The notes: generated from the letters alone by a model not told the origin. Positions 10,800 through 22,045 are shown, numbered from the stretch's first letter. The stretch: DNA of 64,000 nucleotides from Chrysemys picta bellii (GCF_011386835.1 NC_088791.1:31470998-31534997), one strand, 5' to 3'. Translations and numbers: made by a program.

Positions 10800-12420
10800 G
10801 CTCGCTGAGAGCGATTCTGGGCCCCAGGGCAGAACAGTCAGTGGGCCCCCCACACACGCACAAGCCGTGCCAGCACGGACGCGGATCACCTGACATTTGG
10901 GCGGTGCTGCGCCTGCGCTGGCTGGTGCCCAGCGAGCTGCTGGCATGGCCAGGGCTTTCACATGCCCGCCTGGTAGGGTTGCCAAATGTCTAATTGCGCA
11001 AACCCAGAGACCCTTGCCCTGCCCCTACCTCGCCCCTTCTCTGAGACCCTGCCCCCCCACTCACTCCATTCCCCCCGACGCTCGCTCTCCCCCACCCTCA
11101 TTCACTTTCACCAGGCTGGGGCAGGTGGCTGGGGTGCAGGCTGCAGGCTCTGGGAGGGAGTTTGGATGTGTGAGGTGCGGGCTCTGGGAGGGAGTTTGGG
11201 GGCGGGAAGGGGTGAAGGGTGCGGGCTCTGGGAGGGAGTTTGGGGGCAGGAAGAGGTGAGGGGTGCGGGCTCTGGGAGGGAGTTTGGATGCGGGGGGGTG
11301 AGGGGTACGAGCTCTGAGAGGGAGTTTGGATGCGGGGGGTGAGGGGTGCGGGCTGTGGGAGGGAGTTGGAATGTGGGGGGTGAGGGCTCTGGGAGGGAGT
11401 TGGGATGCGGGAGGAGGTGGGAGTGTGGGCTCTGGGAGGTAGTTTGGATGCGGGGAGGTGAGGGGTGTGGGCTTTGGGAGGGAGTTTGGATGCGGGGGGG
11501 TGAGGAGTGCGGGCTGTGGGAGGGAGTTGGGATGTGGGGGGTGAGGGCTCTGGGAGGGAGTTGGGATGTGGGGGGTGAGGGCTCTGGGAGGGAGTTGGGA
11601 TGCGGGAGGAGGTGGGCGTGTGGGCTCTGGGAGGGAGTTGGGATGCAGGAGGAGGTGAGGGGTGCGGGCTCTGGGAGGGAGTTGGGATGCAGGAGGAGGT
11701 GAGGGGTGCGGGCTCTGGGAGGGAGTTGGGATGCTGGAGGAGGTGAGGGGTGCGGGCTCTGGGAGGGAGTTTGGATGCAGGAGGAGGTGCGGGGTGCGGG
11801 CTCTGGGTGGGAGTTGGGATGCAGGAGGAGGTGAGGGGTGCGGGCTCTGGGAGGGAGTTGGGATGCAGGAGGAGGTGAGGGGTGCGGGCTCTGGGAGGGA
11901 GTTGGGATGCTGGAGGAGGTGAGGGGTGCGGGCTCTGGGAGGAAGTGTAAGTACGGGAGTGGGTGCAGGGTGCAGGCTCTGGGAGGGAGTTTGGCTGTGG
12001 GCTCTAGGCTGGGACAGGGGGTTGGGGTGCAGGAGGGAGTCGGGGTCAGCACTTACCTCAGGCGGCTCACGAAAGCAATCAACACACCCCTCTGGCAGCA
12101 GCTTCCTGTCGGGGGGTCCAGGGAGTCTCCACATGCTGCTGCCCTCAGGTACCAAACCCTCAGCTCCCATTGGCCGCAGTACCCGGCCAATGGGAGTTGC
12201 AGAGTCAGCGCTTGGGGTGCTGGGCAGCATACAGAGACCCCATCCCCAGGGGCTGCAGGAATGTGCCAGAAACTCCCGGGAGCAGTGTGGAGCCTGCCTT
12301 AGCCCCATGGTGCTGCCGGCGGCGGTGGCGGCAGCTGGGGGCTCCTGGGCCCTTTTAAATTGCCCGGGCCCCTGAGGCCTCCCCTGATTGGTCTCCTCAG
12401 GCTCTAGTCCACTGCCACCC
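10800..12420. mobile_element. GC-rich composite repeat block
   Basis: GC content jumps relative to both sides. It includes 'tagggttgccaa' with following CT-rich text at 10975-11115, which recurs in short form at 30151-30293. A 44-bp minisatellite follows (separate entry), then a CCAAT-box hairpin at 12164-12196, then 'gggcccttttaaattgcccgg' near 12348. The pieces recur elsewhere, so I read the block as one or more large non-coding transposable elements rather than a CpG-island promoter. Confidence 0.55.
11130..12005. repeat. 44-bp minisatellite, about 20 units
   Basis: The unit begins 'ggtgcgggctctgggaggga'. Its period is exactly 44 bp where the array is regular (for example 11661 to 11705), with shorter variant units towards the left. 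Because 44 is not a multiple of 3, frames rotate through the array, and stop-free frames in several phases give long proline-, serine- or glycine-rich translations on both strands (up to 469 codons, minus). These are not genes. Confidence 0.9.
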
Positions 12421-12824
12421 CCACCACTTCTGCCCACACAGTATCCCAGCTCCAGACCACCCACAGCCACATGGACCTCTACACACAGAAAACTTCAGAG
12501 AGCACTTCTTTTGGCACTTGCCTGTTAAATGCCTTTGTAGTTGTATTATTTTTGCACCATGGGAAGAGCCAGTGGCTAGGAGGCACGTAAGGGTTTAGAG
12601 GGACTGAGAGTAGATCGCTTCCTTCTCCTCCTTGCAGAGTTCCTGAGCTCCCGGGAATAAAGTATCCCACCTCCACCTCCCATCATACCCCCCTGCAGAG
12701 CTCTTGGGGCAGATTTCATCATCCCTGTTCCTGTTCTCAAAGCAGGACTGGAGGGATTGGGTAGAGGTGACTTTAGTAATAAAAGATGTGGAGCTACATC
12801 AGATTAAAACTAGCTTCAGGCTAT
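12421..12824. other. Unassigned sequence
   Basis: Flank of the GC-rich block. No gene or named repeat is visible. Confidence 0.35.
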
Positions 12825-13060
12825 GTATATACCACTGTACTACGGCAGTGTAGACACTACAGCAACCGGAAGGGTTCTCCCACTGCTGTAGTTAATCCAT
12901 CACCCTGAGTGGTGGTAGCTAGGTCAACAGAAGAATTCTTCCAGCCACCTAGCACTGTCTATACCAGGGGTTAATTGGCTTAACAATGTTGCTCAGGAAG
13001 TGGATTTTTCATATCCCTGAGTGACATAGCTGGGGTTGCCTCAGTGAGAATGGGATCAAG
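12825..13060. mobile_element. Probable decayed MITE
   Basis: It starts with 'caggctatgtatatacc' and contains 'tacggcagtgtagacac', with 'agctaggtcaacagaagaattcttcc' read in parts, near 12930. This resembles the turtle MITE group with 'ggctatgtctacac' ends (compare 32539). The right end is not clear. Confidence 0.4.
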
Positions 13061-13637
13061 CCTGTTGTCTTTTTTGCTTTCATATAATCTTAGCAGGATC
13101 TGAGGCCTCCTGCTGGTTTCAGGTGGAAAACTCACACAGCAGGGGCACAATTTGGGACTGTAGGCAATGAAATAATTGAAAGCCTGGTCTCTGCACCCAC
13201 TATATACCCACCATCATCAGCAGCTACCCTTATAAAAAACCCTCAGAATCGTGGGACACGGAACAACCATCACCTCCTGACATTACATCGCCATGGCAGC
13301 TAGTCAGCCAGCATGTTCAACTTGCAGCACTAGCTTTAGAAATACTCTTTAAGGAGGAGATATTTTTAGGGCCTTATTTGCAAACACACAGATGCATCTA
13401 TGGCAGGTTGGCAGCAAATAGAGGTGGAACAGAAGCTGTCTTGCTAATGGGCATCCCAAACCAGAGTCTGACTTGCTGGACTTACCTTCTTGGCACAGAG
13501 CAAGTGAACCCTGATATATCAAAACTCATATAATTTAAGTTGACAATCACTTTTACAGCTGCAAAGACCATGTTGTTAGCTTTTAAAAGTCATAGTGTAA
13601 CCCACACACCTCCTTGATGTGGTGATCTCATCTCATC
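13061..13637. other. Unassigned sequence
   Basis: Nothing recognised. Confidence 0.35.
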
Positions 13638-13950
13638 TAGTGGCACCAAGACCGTTTAGAGAGAGATTAATGAGACTGCTACAATCTTAGTTAAGGGCCA
13701 CGTGGCTTTTAGCTCAAGCAGTAGAGGTCTCAGGTTCAATCCCGCCCGACAACGACCGGGGTCTGTCGGTGTTATGGGGGGGGTGTTCTAGTGGCAGTGA
13801 GACCGCTTAGAAAGAGATTAATGAGTCTGCTCTACAGCCTTAGCAAAGGGCCATGTGACTTTTAGCTTATGCAGTAGAGGCCCATGCATTTAGCTCCAGA
13901 GGTCCCAGGTTCGATCCTGCCCGCCGACGACCAGGATCTGTCAGTGTTAC
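13638..13950 (+). mobile_element. Two tandem tRNA-derived SINE-like units
   Basis: The units are 13638-13776 and 13791-13950. Each has an A-box-like 'tagctcaagcagtagagg' or 'tagcttatgcagtagagg' and a B-box-like 'ggttcaatcc' or 'ggttcgatcc', followed by 'cgacgaccggggtctgtc' or its variant. The two differ by a roughly 20-bp insertion in the second, between the boxes. The boxes suggest Pol III ancestry. Acceptor-stem pairing is absent, so these are not tRNA genes. They are separated by a short G-rich linker. Confidence 0.65.
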
Positions 13951-15241
13951 ACTAGCACCTGAGAAAATGCAGTCATTATGCGAGCTACTCTAGAATGATA
14001 TCTGGTTCTCCATTAGCTTTATACAATTGATTTGAGCTTAAAAGTATATGCATGATTCTGGGTGTGGGTGTGTCTCAATGATGATACACTGAGTTTGCAG
14101 ATAAATGCACTCAGTGGTTAGTTCACCCGGTTTAGTATCCAGCCTTCATTGTATTGCTACTAGAAATCAACTGATGTATTGGACATTTCAAGCTTCCACT
14201 TCTACAGGAGTCTCTGAAATTAAACCCATCTAAAACTGGTGTTTTATTTCCCTAAATCAATCATTTCCCTAATGTTCTTTGAAAAGCCACCTTTTCTGAG
14301 CACAAGAAAATTATTACTCTTTTAGCTTTTGGTATGAGACAACTGCAGGAAACCTACTCCTAATAACCCAATATGCAGACATGTCAAGGTGGCAGGCAAA
14401 TTTCAAAAGGTGCAGATGTATGGATTGGACAAAATAATGTCTCAGGTTCTTTTGACATTAGTTTAGCTCAGATTTTCTCCTCACATTGAACCTCAGACAC
14501 AAAACAGTGACTAGCTAAATAGTTGGCTACCAATTAAGTGGTTTCCTTAGTAACGGGAATCACATAAAAGATCCCTCAAATTCCCCAAGCACCTGTCTTC
14601 AGAGAGGAGCTGAGGAATTGCTCTTCACTGTGACAAGCTGCATTTTAGGACATTCATTTCTAGAGAGGGCTTTGAGCATTGTTTTTCTGTGTCCACCATT
14701 AAAAGCTGGGGGGGGGAGGGGGGATTTTCACCAGCATGGAAGGGGTTCAATGGGAGATGGGCACCTAACTCCCATATTTCCTGCTGAAAAACCTCACCCT
14801 AAAGAAATAGAGTTCACTTCAGATAGATATTTGACTGTGATACATCCATTCCCTGTTGGAGTTAACTGACAACACCAGAAACCTAGAAGACTAGTCAGTT
14901 TTCCAGGACAAGTGTTAGAGGGGAAGGCCACTCTAAAATAAATAATGGTTAAAATAACACTCTTTTCCCTGGACCTGGAGCTTTGTGGGCTACAGAATCA
15001 CCACTTCCACATCCATCCTTTCCATCATGTCCTTGTTCAACTGCCCCCAGGTGCCTCCTTTAACTTTGTGTGACAGGACTAGGGCTGTGCAAAATGCAGT
15101 GGGTTTGCTATATACACAGGGAACATATGGAAACATTTCCTTCCATGTTTTATCCTCATAGGTCCACCCCACTTCTGAGTTTCACTTGCAGTTTCCAGGT
15201 TCTAATGAACCTACCACAGTCTCCAAGTTGTAGCCTGATCC
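13951..15241. other. Unassigned sequence
   Basis: No gene. A G-run lies at 14709-14723. The 83-codon frame at 14618-14869 has no recognisable feature. Confidence 0.4.
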
Positions 15242-16101
15242 TGTAACAGTTGCCATTTGGTACTCACCTAATGAGAGGAGTGTACTCTTGTCCAATATCT
15301 GGTAGGGCATCCGAGGGTGGGGTATGGCAATGGCGCTCACACGGAGAGCAAAGCACAACCTTAGCCACTTTTATTATACAATGAATAGAGACAGAGAAGC
15401 TCCAAACCACACAAGTAAATAGCAATAATACAGTATTAGGGACATCTTAAATGTCATCCCTTGCATGGCTCAGAGACATATACTCACACCCCTTTCTTGG
15501 AGCTCTGGTGGTAAGAGACAAAGAAACAAAAGCCCTAGCCCTGTTCTTTGCATGCCAAATGGGTCAGATGGTCTAGATCCCCACTGCCTGAAGATAATTG
15601 ATAGATAATAGCACTAAAGTGCTGAAAGGTAGAGGGCTAACTACCTCCTTTGTGTGGGTTCTTGCTTATATAGGGCCTAGGTACCACCATGAATATTCAT
15701 TCAGATACCCAGCCTGCCCTGTCCCTATCCAACTTTCTCACTCTCCTAATATTGCGGTGCCTTTAGCCAATAGGCTAGCATATTAATAGCTTTTAGCTCA
15801 TTACCATAAACGTCAACTACTGCTAAAGCAAGTTTGTGATTAGACATCTGCCAATGATCCTATCCTAAAATAGCCAAGCTTGGTATCAGTTCAGTATTCC
15901 TGCATTTGCTTAGCCTCATTCTTTGCCAGCTATTCTCTTAAGCAAACTATTCCCAGTTCCCCAAAATTCAGGGTGAACATTGGGCCACTTTATCTATGCT
16001 AAAGGTCAGAGACCTTTGCTTCACTTATGCTACAATGTCTTATAGGATATAGGCCTGTAGGTTCCATCTAATTTGATTCCCTGGTGAGATTAGATATCAC
16101 A
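15242..16101 (-). mobile_element. Candidate solo LTR of an endogenous retrovirus
   Basis: On the minus strand a TATA box ('ccctatataagc', reverse of 15665-15676) precedes, by about 290 bp, an AATAAA polyadenylation signal (reverse of 15371-15378). This matches U3-R-U5 order. The bounds TGTAACAG (15242) and ATATCACA (16101) give TG...CA ends, but I could not confirm a TSD, so both bounds are provisional. No viral coding sequence is attached. Confidence 0.4.
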
Positions 16102-16226
16102 GATGTTAGATACGGAAAAGTTCTATTTGGTCATCATGGGGGAACAAAGTTCATGTGAGAGCAGGTATGTGGAGGAAAGTAAAGACTTTCTGTGTGTGCC
16201 AGATAGGCTCGGCAGTTCATCATCTG

Positions 16227-16512
16227 TGACAGGGTAGCTTATGGAAGGTTCATTGTGCAGCTAACTTCGTAAGTTTCCTGGATCAAGATAACACTCACAA
16301 CAGACTCGGATGCAGCTGAAGCATTTTATTCCAAGAACACAATACAGCACCTAGCAGATAAGGACCCAGGTAGCTGTTGCACTGAGCAGACAATGCCTGG
16401 CACTTGCTGAGTTCTTATCTAGCCAGCATGAGCAGTCTCTGGTGGGCAATGACCAATAGGGTGTAAACTATCCTAATGATAAGCCCTGCACAGACTGTAT
16501 GAATTCCTTACA
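16227..16512 (-). mobile_element. Possible LTR fragment
   Basis: Bounded by TGTGACAG and TTCCTTACA, with an AATAAA signal on the minus strand (reverse of 'ttttatt' near 16322). No TSD is seen. It could equally be an internal part of a longer element with the neighbour at 15242-16101. Confidence 0.3.
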
Positions 16513-17215
16513 GCAAGGCTCAGTGAAGACTCCAGTCTCTGTAATTATGCAGCTAGTATTTGGCTCAGACAAAATGTTATTTCCAAATACTTAAAATACT
16601 AAAATACTTTGGAGGGATGAGTGGACTTTAAATTGTATCTGCCTAGGGTGTAGAGGTCTTTACTTGAAGCAGTCAGGAGTAGCAAAGTGGGGGCTTTTGT
16701 TTGTATCATGCAGGGGAGCAGATGCAACCTTTTTCTGTGGAGGCCTTCAGTGGACTGATCTTTCCCACTTACTGATTTGTCAACCTGTGCTGCGGAAATA
16801 TGACTGTGACTGTCATTCCTGTGCTGAATGGACCAGGAGGCTTCAAGATTTGTTTGATTAATGATTCAAGCAAAGGGACAAAAGAATCTGCAGGTTATTT
16901 ACCAACCCTTGTGCAGTGTCAGGCCTGAGGTCAGCTGGAATTGATGATTTACAATGCTCCATCATGCTGACTAAAAGCTGAGTGAAAGGAAAGCATTGAA
17001 TTGCTGTCAATACCAGTAGAGAAGAAGATATGCAGAGTTACAGAAGAGGCTGCCCTTTGGAAGTATTCACGATTGTGAACAGAGCTTCTCTATTATGAAA
17101 CTGAACAGACCACAGAACACCAGACTTACAACTGCCACCTCAAATATGAAGCCAGACTTGGAGAGGGGGTTTCAGAGCAGCAGTGCCAATGTTCCCATAC
17201 TCCTTCCCCTGCAGA
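16513..17215. other. Unassigned sequence
   Basis: Nothing recognised. The frame at 16664-16861 carries several Cys but no known zinc-binding spacing. Confidence 0.35.
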
Positions 17216-17815
17216 GTATCTATTTGGTCCGGGCAGGTGCAAGGATGTTTCGCGCTCTATGTGAAACTTCCACCTTGCGCCCCCCCACTCTCCAAGCCCT
17301 GTGGCAGCTCTCCGCCCCCCCCTCCGCCCTAAGGCACCCCCCTGCGGCAGCTTCCTCCCTCCACCCTGAGGCGTCCCCCCCCCTCGCAGCAGCTCCCCCC
17401 GGCCCGGGGAGCCGTGCAGCAGCTCCCCGCCCCAGCTCTCCTCTGCTCCACCTCCTCCCCGAGCACGCCGTCGCCGCTCCACTTGTCCCGCCTCCCAGGC
17501 TTGTGGCGCCAATCAGCTGTTTGGCGCCGCAAGCCTGGGAGGGAGAGCAGGGCGGCGTGCTCAGGAAGGAGGCGGAGCAGAGGTGAGCTGGGGTGGGGAG
17601 CGGTTCCCCTGTGTGCCGCCATCCCCCCTTACTTGCTGCAGGCGGCCCTCCCCGCGCCCCCCTACCCCAGCTCCCTCTGCCTAAATGCTGCCGACAACCG
17701 GGGCGGCCGAAGATCCGGCCGCCGCGGTCGCCGCCGAAGGACCTGAAATGCCGCCCCCCAAATGCTAGCGCCCTAGACAACCGCCTAGGTCGCCTAATGG
17801 GTTGCACCGGCCCTG
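17216..17815. mobile_element. GC-rich hAT-like non-autonomous element
   Basis: The right end 'gttgcaccggccctg' (to 17815) gives the reversed terminus CAGGGCCGG, shared in style with the hAT MITE at 45850. The left end 'ggtccgggcaggtgcaagg' near 17225 is its degraded partner. Inside is a large palindrome: 'cttgtggcgccaatcagctg' mirrors 'tttggcgccgcaag' around 17520. The arms on either side repeat 'gagcacgcc' and 'ggcgtgctc'. All overlapping frames (17095-17826, both strands) are GC-driven artefacts. Confidence 0.6.
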
Positions 17816-18924
17816 TATGTAGTTAGTAATGTGCTTCATGCACTTACAGAACTCTGCTGTTTCTTTTTCTTTGTTTTGATGATTAGCATTTCAATATCTG
17901 CTGAAACAATTCACTTGACTTATGATCCCTGAATATCTTTATTTATTCTGGAGGCAAGCTGTCAATAGTGCAGGTGCTTAGAGCTGAGCTATGCTAAGCT
18001 GTTTTCTCCCAGCTGAAACTTCCGCCACTTCCTTGCATATTAATAAATGGACAATCTCCGCATTTAAAACACTTCACGTTATCAGCAAGGCAATGTGAAC
18101 AGGCTCTTGCAACGCATAACATTTTGGCCAAGCAGTATTGATGGTGTCCCTTTAAACTGCTGGATTTTTCCTGCAGGCAGGCAAAGGAACAGTTCATGAG
18201 TGAGAATGTTTGCCAGCAAGAACCCGGTCACCTGAAAGTGTTAGAAACTTGTACAGTAACGCTTGCATTTCTGTGTAAATGGGCCTGTTCTTACTGAATT
18301 GGGCAGCTGCTGATCAATCTATGAAGTGTTTTTAAACATTTGAAGAGAAATTCAGGTATCAAGGAGAACAAATAATGGAAACTCTATCAACTTTCTGCAG
18401 AAAAAACTCATCTGCCTATTGTGGCTGGTATCTGCTTAGCAAGTTTTATGAGAGCAGTGTAGTGTCCATCAATGTGCAATATCCAAAGGAATTATGAAAC
18501 CCTAAAAATAGGGACAACTTCTTCCCCTAAAGTTCATAGTTCACTCATGAAATCCTGCTCTGAGTTACATTGCGGCAACTGGGGAGTAACTCTATTGGCT
18601 TCACTGGAGTGGCAATGAATTTACACCAGTGTAACTGGTAGAAGAATTTGACTTAACATTTTAATTTTTTTTATAGAGCAAAAACGCCTATCAAGTGCTA
18701 GTCAGCCAGGAACAGAATCACATCTTTTCTGCAATCCTCCTTATTTAGGGCCTTCTTCTTCTTCTATTACAGTCAAGGGCATAACTCTCATTCACTTAAT
18801 GGGAGCAACACTGGACTCGAAAGCTCCATCTTGAAACTGACTCTGCTCCTGTGGACCCTTGCACCCAAACAAAGCCCCGATGGAGTCTATGGGTTCCATG
18901 CAGGCACAGGAGTCTGCCCAGACT
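17816..18924. other. Unassigned sequence
   Basis: No gene. 18545-18650 holds decayed 'ttacaccagtgtaact' text related to the short palindrome family at 52068. Confidence 0.35.
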
Positions 18925-19020
18925 GAGCCAGTTTCATGAACAGGACTGTAAAGTCCTTGTGGCTGGGACCACATCTTCCTTTGTATCTTGCACAGCAGGG
19001 ACCATCCCAGTGCCCAGGTA
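18925..19020. repeat. Ancient dispersed repeat fragment
   Basis: The text 'ctgtaaagtccttgtggctgggacc' (in pieces) and 'cagtgcccag' resembles an old amniote 3' end that recurs at 19697 and 21966 ('gtgcctagcacaatgggg' type). Strongly diverged; family not assigned. Confidence 0.35.
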
Positions 19021-19696
19021 GCCCAGGGTTCCTGACTGTGCCATGCGATTCTTGGCTAGAGCAGAGGATCAGGGGCTGGAAGTTTAGCCAAACTCTCTGA
19101 GTCTCTTGGGCATGCAGAACTAGACTTGAAAATGACACAAGAAGAGCCTTCCTGAGGAGATTTCCAGCATGACACTTCCAATTCCAGCTATTCTGGAATT
19201 CTGCAATAACGGCCTGTCTCACACTAACTGGGCCTTGGGGGTGCTTCCTTCATCCCTAATCAAATATAACCACTGTGGTGATTTTCCCTGGCTAATGGGA
19301 CCTGACATTTACAGGGGTTTGAAATGTTTGCTTAATAGTAGAAAAATAATTTTTTCCGGTGATTGACATACTCCAGATTTACTGAGTGCCAATACTGCTG
19401 TTGTACCCCATCAAACATTTAGTGCAACAGATTGACTTCCCTTCAGAGCTAACAGACTGTTCTCAAGGCAAATTGTATCCCTGTTTGCCAACTCAGTGAA
19501 ATGCAGGCAGTTCAGCACTTCTTTAATAGCAACAGTAACATCAATATCATTGACGTGTCTTGTGCCTGCTTGCTTGTTTCCATGACATTTGAACTCCGAT
19601 AACAAGAAAGGCATCGTAATTATTATTTCCACATGACATTCCTTAGAGAGGTTTAAGGAATCTCTGTAAGTGGAATCAACAGATTTTAAGAACATC
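19021..19696. other. Unassigned sequence
   Basis: Nothing recognised. The 111-aa minus frame (18887-19222) and 95-aa minus frame (19411-19698) have no motif. Confidence 0.35.
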
Positions 19697-19775
19697 AAGG
19701 CAAGGACTGTGTCTTCATATAGGTTTGTATGTGCCTAGCACAATGGGCCACAACTATTAAATAATATTAGTCAAT
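19697..19775 (+). repeat. Ancient dispersed repeat 3' end
   Basis: 'ggcaaggactgtgtcttc', then 'gtgcctagcacaatgggcc', then an A/T tail. The same layout recurs at 21966-22045. This is an old amniote repeat. Confidence 0.5.
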
Positions 19776-20506
19776 GTGGAAATCTCTCCAAAATAGAGCT
19801 GGCCAGATGAAAATTTATGCTGAGAAATGATTTAATGTAATAGCTATTTGCATTTATTGCCCAAAAAATGTACAGAAAAATTACAATATTCTGATTTTAA
19901 CACAAATCACCTTTTAAAATGCTAATACTGTACCATTATTCTTTTCTAAACACACCAATTTTTAATGTCACATCATAGAATTTAAAAGTTACTGCCATGT
20001 TAGGGCACAAAAAGCTTCTTCAATATTAAGGACATTTGCTTTTAACCAAAACCACATTTAACTCCCGTTTTTCCTTTTTAGTGCTCTTCACAACTATTGC
20101 TGGTTTACAAAAGATCATGGCAAATACTGATGCTGTGTTCGAGATGAATGGCATTATTCCGCAGGTAGATAGTCCATCACTTCCAGGTCTATGCAATGGG
20201 AAAATTCTGCCTCTAAATGGAAGAGATTTATTTAGATGCTCTCTAGCTATGGTAGAGGCTCCCATCACTGGCTATTCCAAACTCTGGTTCCAATGGCAAA
20301 GTGCCTCTAACAATGTAGCCACAGGTGATTAGGGTTGGCACCTCTTTTGCTATTTGGCAAAGAAAAGGCCAAGAGGTGAGAAGTCCTTGGGCTCATCCAA
20401 CCACTGCCAGGCATCAACTTTCTGGGTTTATTTATATTGGGCTCCATAATGTCAGCATAATGGAAAATAAAATGGCATGGCAGTTGGACACACCATGAGA
20501 CACAGC
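19776..20506. other. Unassigned sequence
   Basis: The 98-codon frame at 20036-20332 (plus) is preceded by a pyrimidine-rich tract and AG, but it has no recognisable domain and no support as an exon. Confidence 0.35.
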
Positions 20507-20515
20507 TAACTATGA

Positions 20516-20735
20516 CAGGTTTCAGTGGTGGCTGTGTTAGTCTGTATCAGCAAAAAAAACCGAGGAGTCCTTGTGGCACCGTAGAGACTAACACATTTAT
20601 TGGGCATAAGCTTTCGTGGGCTAGAACCCACTTCATCAGATGCATGAAGTAAAAAATAGAGGAGCAGGTATAAATACATGAAAGGATGGGGGTTGCTTTA
20701 TCAAGTGTGAGGTCAGTCTAACGAGAAAAATCAAT
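20516..20735 (-). mobile_element. Short 'GAAAGCTT' retroelement with probable TSD
   Basis: Same family as 4931 and 34979. Plus-strand order is 'gctgtgttagtctgtatc', 'cttgtggcacc', 'ataagctttcgtggg', 'cttcatcagatgcatgaag', then an extension with 'ggtcagtctaacgag'. It is flanked by taactatga at 20507-20515 and 20736-20744. Read on the minus strand, 20610-20639 gives CTGATGA-A, a stem (GTGGG/CCCAC), then GAAAGC. It is the most complete single-orientation copy here. Confidence 0.75.
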
Positions 20736-20744
20736 TAACTATGA

Positions 20745-20889
20745 GATACACAGAGTGCCAGGGCTCTGGTGGCTGGCAGCTGAAGAATTGCTTTGCCTTT
20801 TTCTTAGAGCTGACGGTGGGAAGATTTTAAGAAAAAGAGGTGGGCACAAGCTCCACTTGTGAGATTCCGGGGCAGCTGCCATCTTTAGT
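20745..20889. other. Unassigned sequence
   Basis: Spacer between two short retroelement fragments. Nothing recognised. Confidence 0.3.
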
Positions 20890-20985
20890 GGGGACGAGGC
20901 GGGTGAAGTAACATCTTTTATTGGGCCAACTTCTATTGGTGAGAGAGAGAAGCTTTCAAGCTACATGGAGTTCTTCTTCAGGCCC
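20890..20985 (-). mobile_element. Second subfamily of 'GAAAGCTT' element, fragment
   Basis: The words 'atcttttattgggccaactt', 'ggtgagagagagaagctttc' and 'cttcttcagg' define a subfamily also seen at 30030-30366 and 40975-41095. On the minus strand, 20951-20981 gives CTGAAGA-A, a decayed stem, then GAAAGC. Confidence 0.65.
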
Positions 20986-21934
20986 GTTAGCAGTAGCAGA
21001 ACTAGGGCTGGATTGACAAGGAGTGAGCTGTTCTGATTCCAGGCAGCGAGGACAGGGGTACGCAAACACACTAGCCAGGCCCAGGACATTGCCTAATTCT
21101 CTGTGTGCTGTTTGCCTTCTTATTTTGCCCCGGGGTGTCTGTATGTCAGGGATGGGTAAAGTGCTCTCTGAACTGTACATTCCTTGCCTCCTTCACAGGG
21201 GGTGTGTGAGAGGCCTAATGAATATCTGTAAAGCATTTTGAGACCCTGGGATGAAAAGTGCTCAGTTGTTATTCTCTGATCACAGAGGGGTCAGCTGGGA
21301 TGAGGGGGAATGCTGGCAGCAGCATCCGGTCAGTACCTGCAATACCAGACAGGCACAGACAGAGAAGTTTTATTCCACTGGCAACACAAGCACGTTCCTT
21401 GTAACTGCCTGAGCTGCTTGAATGCTCATCAGATCCTCTAACTTTACAGGTGAATTACAGAGGATCTTTACTTATCTATGTGGAGGAGAGAAAAACTCCA
21501 TGGAGCCGGCTGGGGCAGAGACTTAAACCAGCAGCAGCAGGCATAGACGTGGTTTCACCAGGGCCTGTCAGACACCTGTCAGCCAACAGATTCTGCTTTC
21601 CCACACCCTCCCCTTCCACACCCTCACTCACAGACACTTTACTTCAGTTCCCTCCACCTGCCACTCTTCCCTCCCCTCAATGCTCCTGCCCCCTTCATTT
21701 TTCCTTTTAATTAATCCCTCCTGGCCTTCCCACCACACCCACCTCTGCCATAAAATCTATTTTGTATGTACTGACACCCATGAAGAGCTTTTTATTAAAA
21801 AACTCAACCACGCACAAAAATGGCCATGGAATATAACATGACATTTGCAACCACTCACTCTGGTTGTTCTGCTTGTATGTTAGATTCTTTTCCCTAACCC
21901 AACGTCCATTTCAATTGTAAGCAATTTGGGGCGG
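20986..21934. other. Unassigned sequence
   Basis: No gene. A CT-rich stretch lies at 21597-21720. Confidence 0.35.
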
Positions 21935-22045
21935 GTGCTATCTTTTATCAGGCCAACTTCTATTCGTAGCGTGCCTGGCACACTGTGGCCCCAGTTTTGG
22001 TTGGGGCTCTTAGAAGCTACAATAATAAAATAAATAATCATGATT
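21935..22045 (+). repeat. Repeat fragments
   Basis: 21935-21965 ('atcttttatcaggccaactt') is a stub of the second GAAAGCTT subfamily. 21966-22045 ('gtgcctggcacactgtggcc', 'ggttggggctct', then a TAATAA-rich tail) matches the old repeat at 19697. Confidence 0.5.

Noticed and set aside
11130..12005. CRISPR-like array
   Set aside because: The units are contiguous 44-bp tandem repeats without unique spacers, in a vertebrate genome.
11061..12470. 469-codon Pro/Ser-rich frame on the minus strand, with other long frames on both strands
   Set aside because: It is the translation of a 44-bp minisatellite whose unit happens to lack stops. Several frames are open at once, and it has no domain or splice context.
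13680..13930. Possible tRNA genes (A- and B-box words)
   Set aside because: There is no acceptor or anticodon stem pairing and there are two diverged tandem copies; a tRNA-derived SINE fits better.
17095..17826. Cluster of 100-195-codon frames on both strands, looking like a CpG-island exon
   Set aside because: The block is a GC-rich palindromic transposable element. Frames overlap on both strands and translate to Arg/Pro/Ala-rich sequence without motifs.
20036..20332. 98-codon frame preceded by a pyrimidine tract and AG, a possible exon
   Set aside because: No recognisable protein family, no partner exon and no splice donor I would trust.
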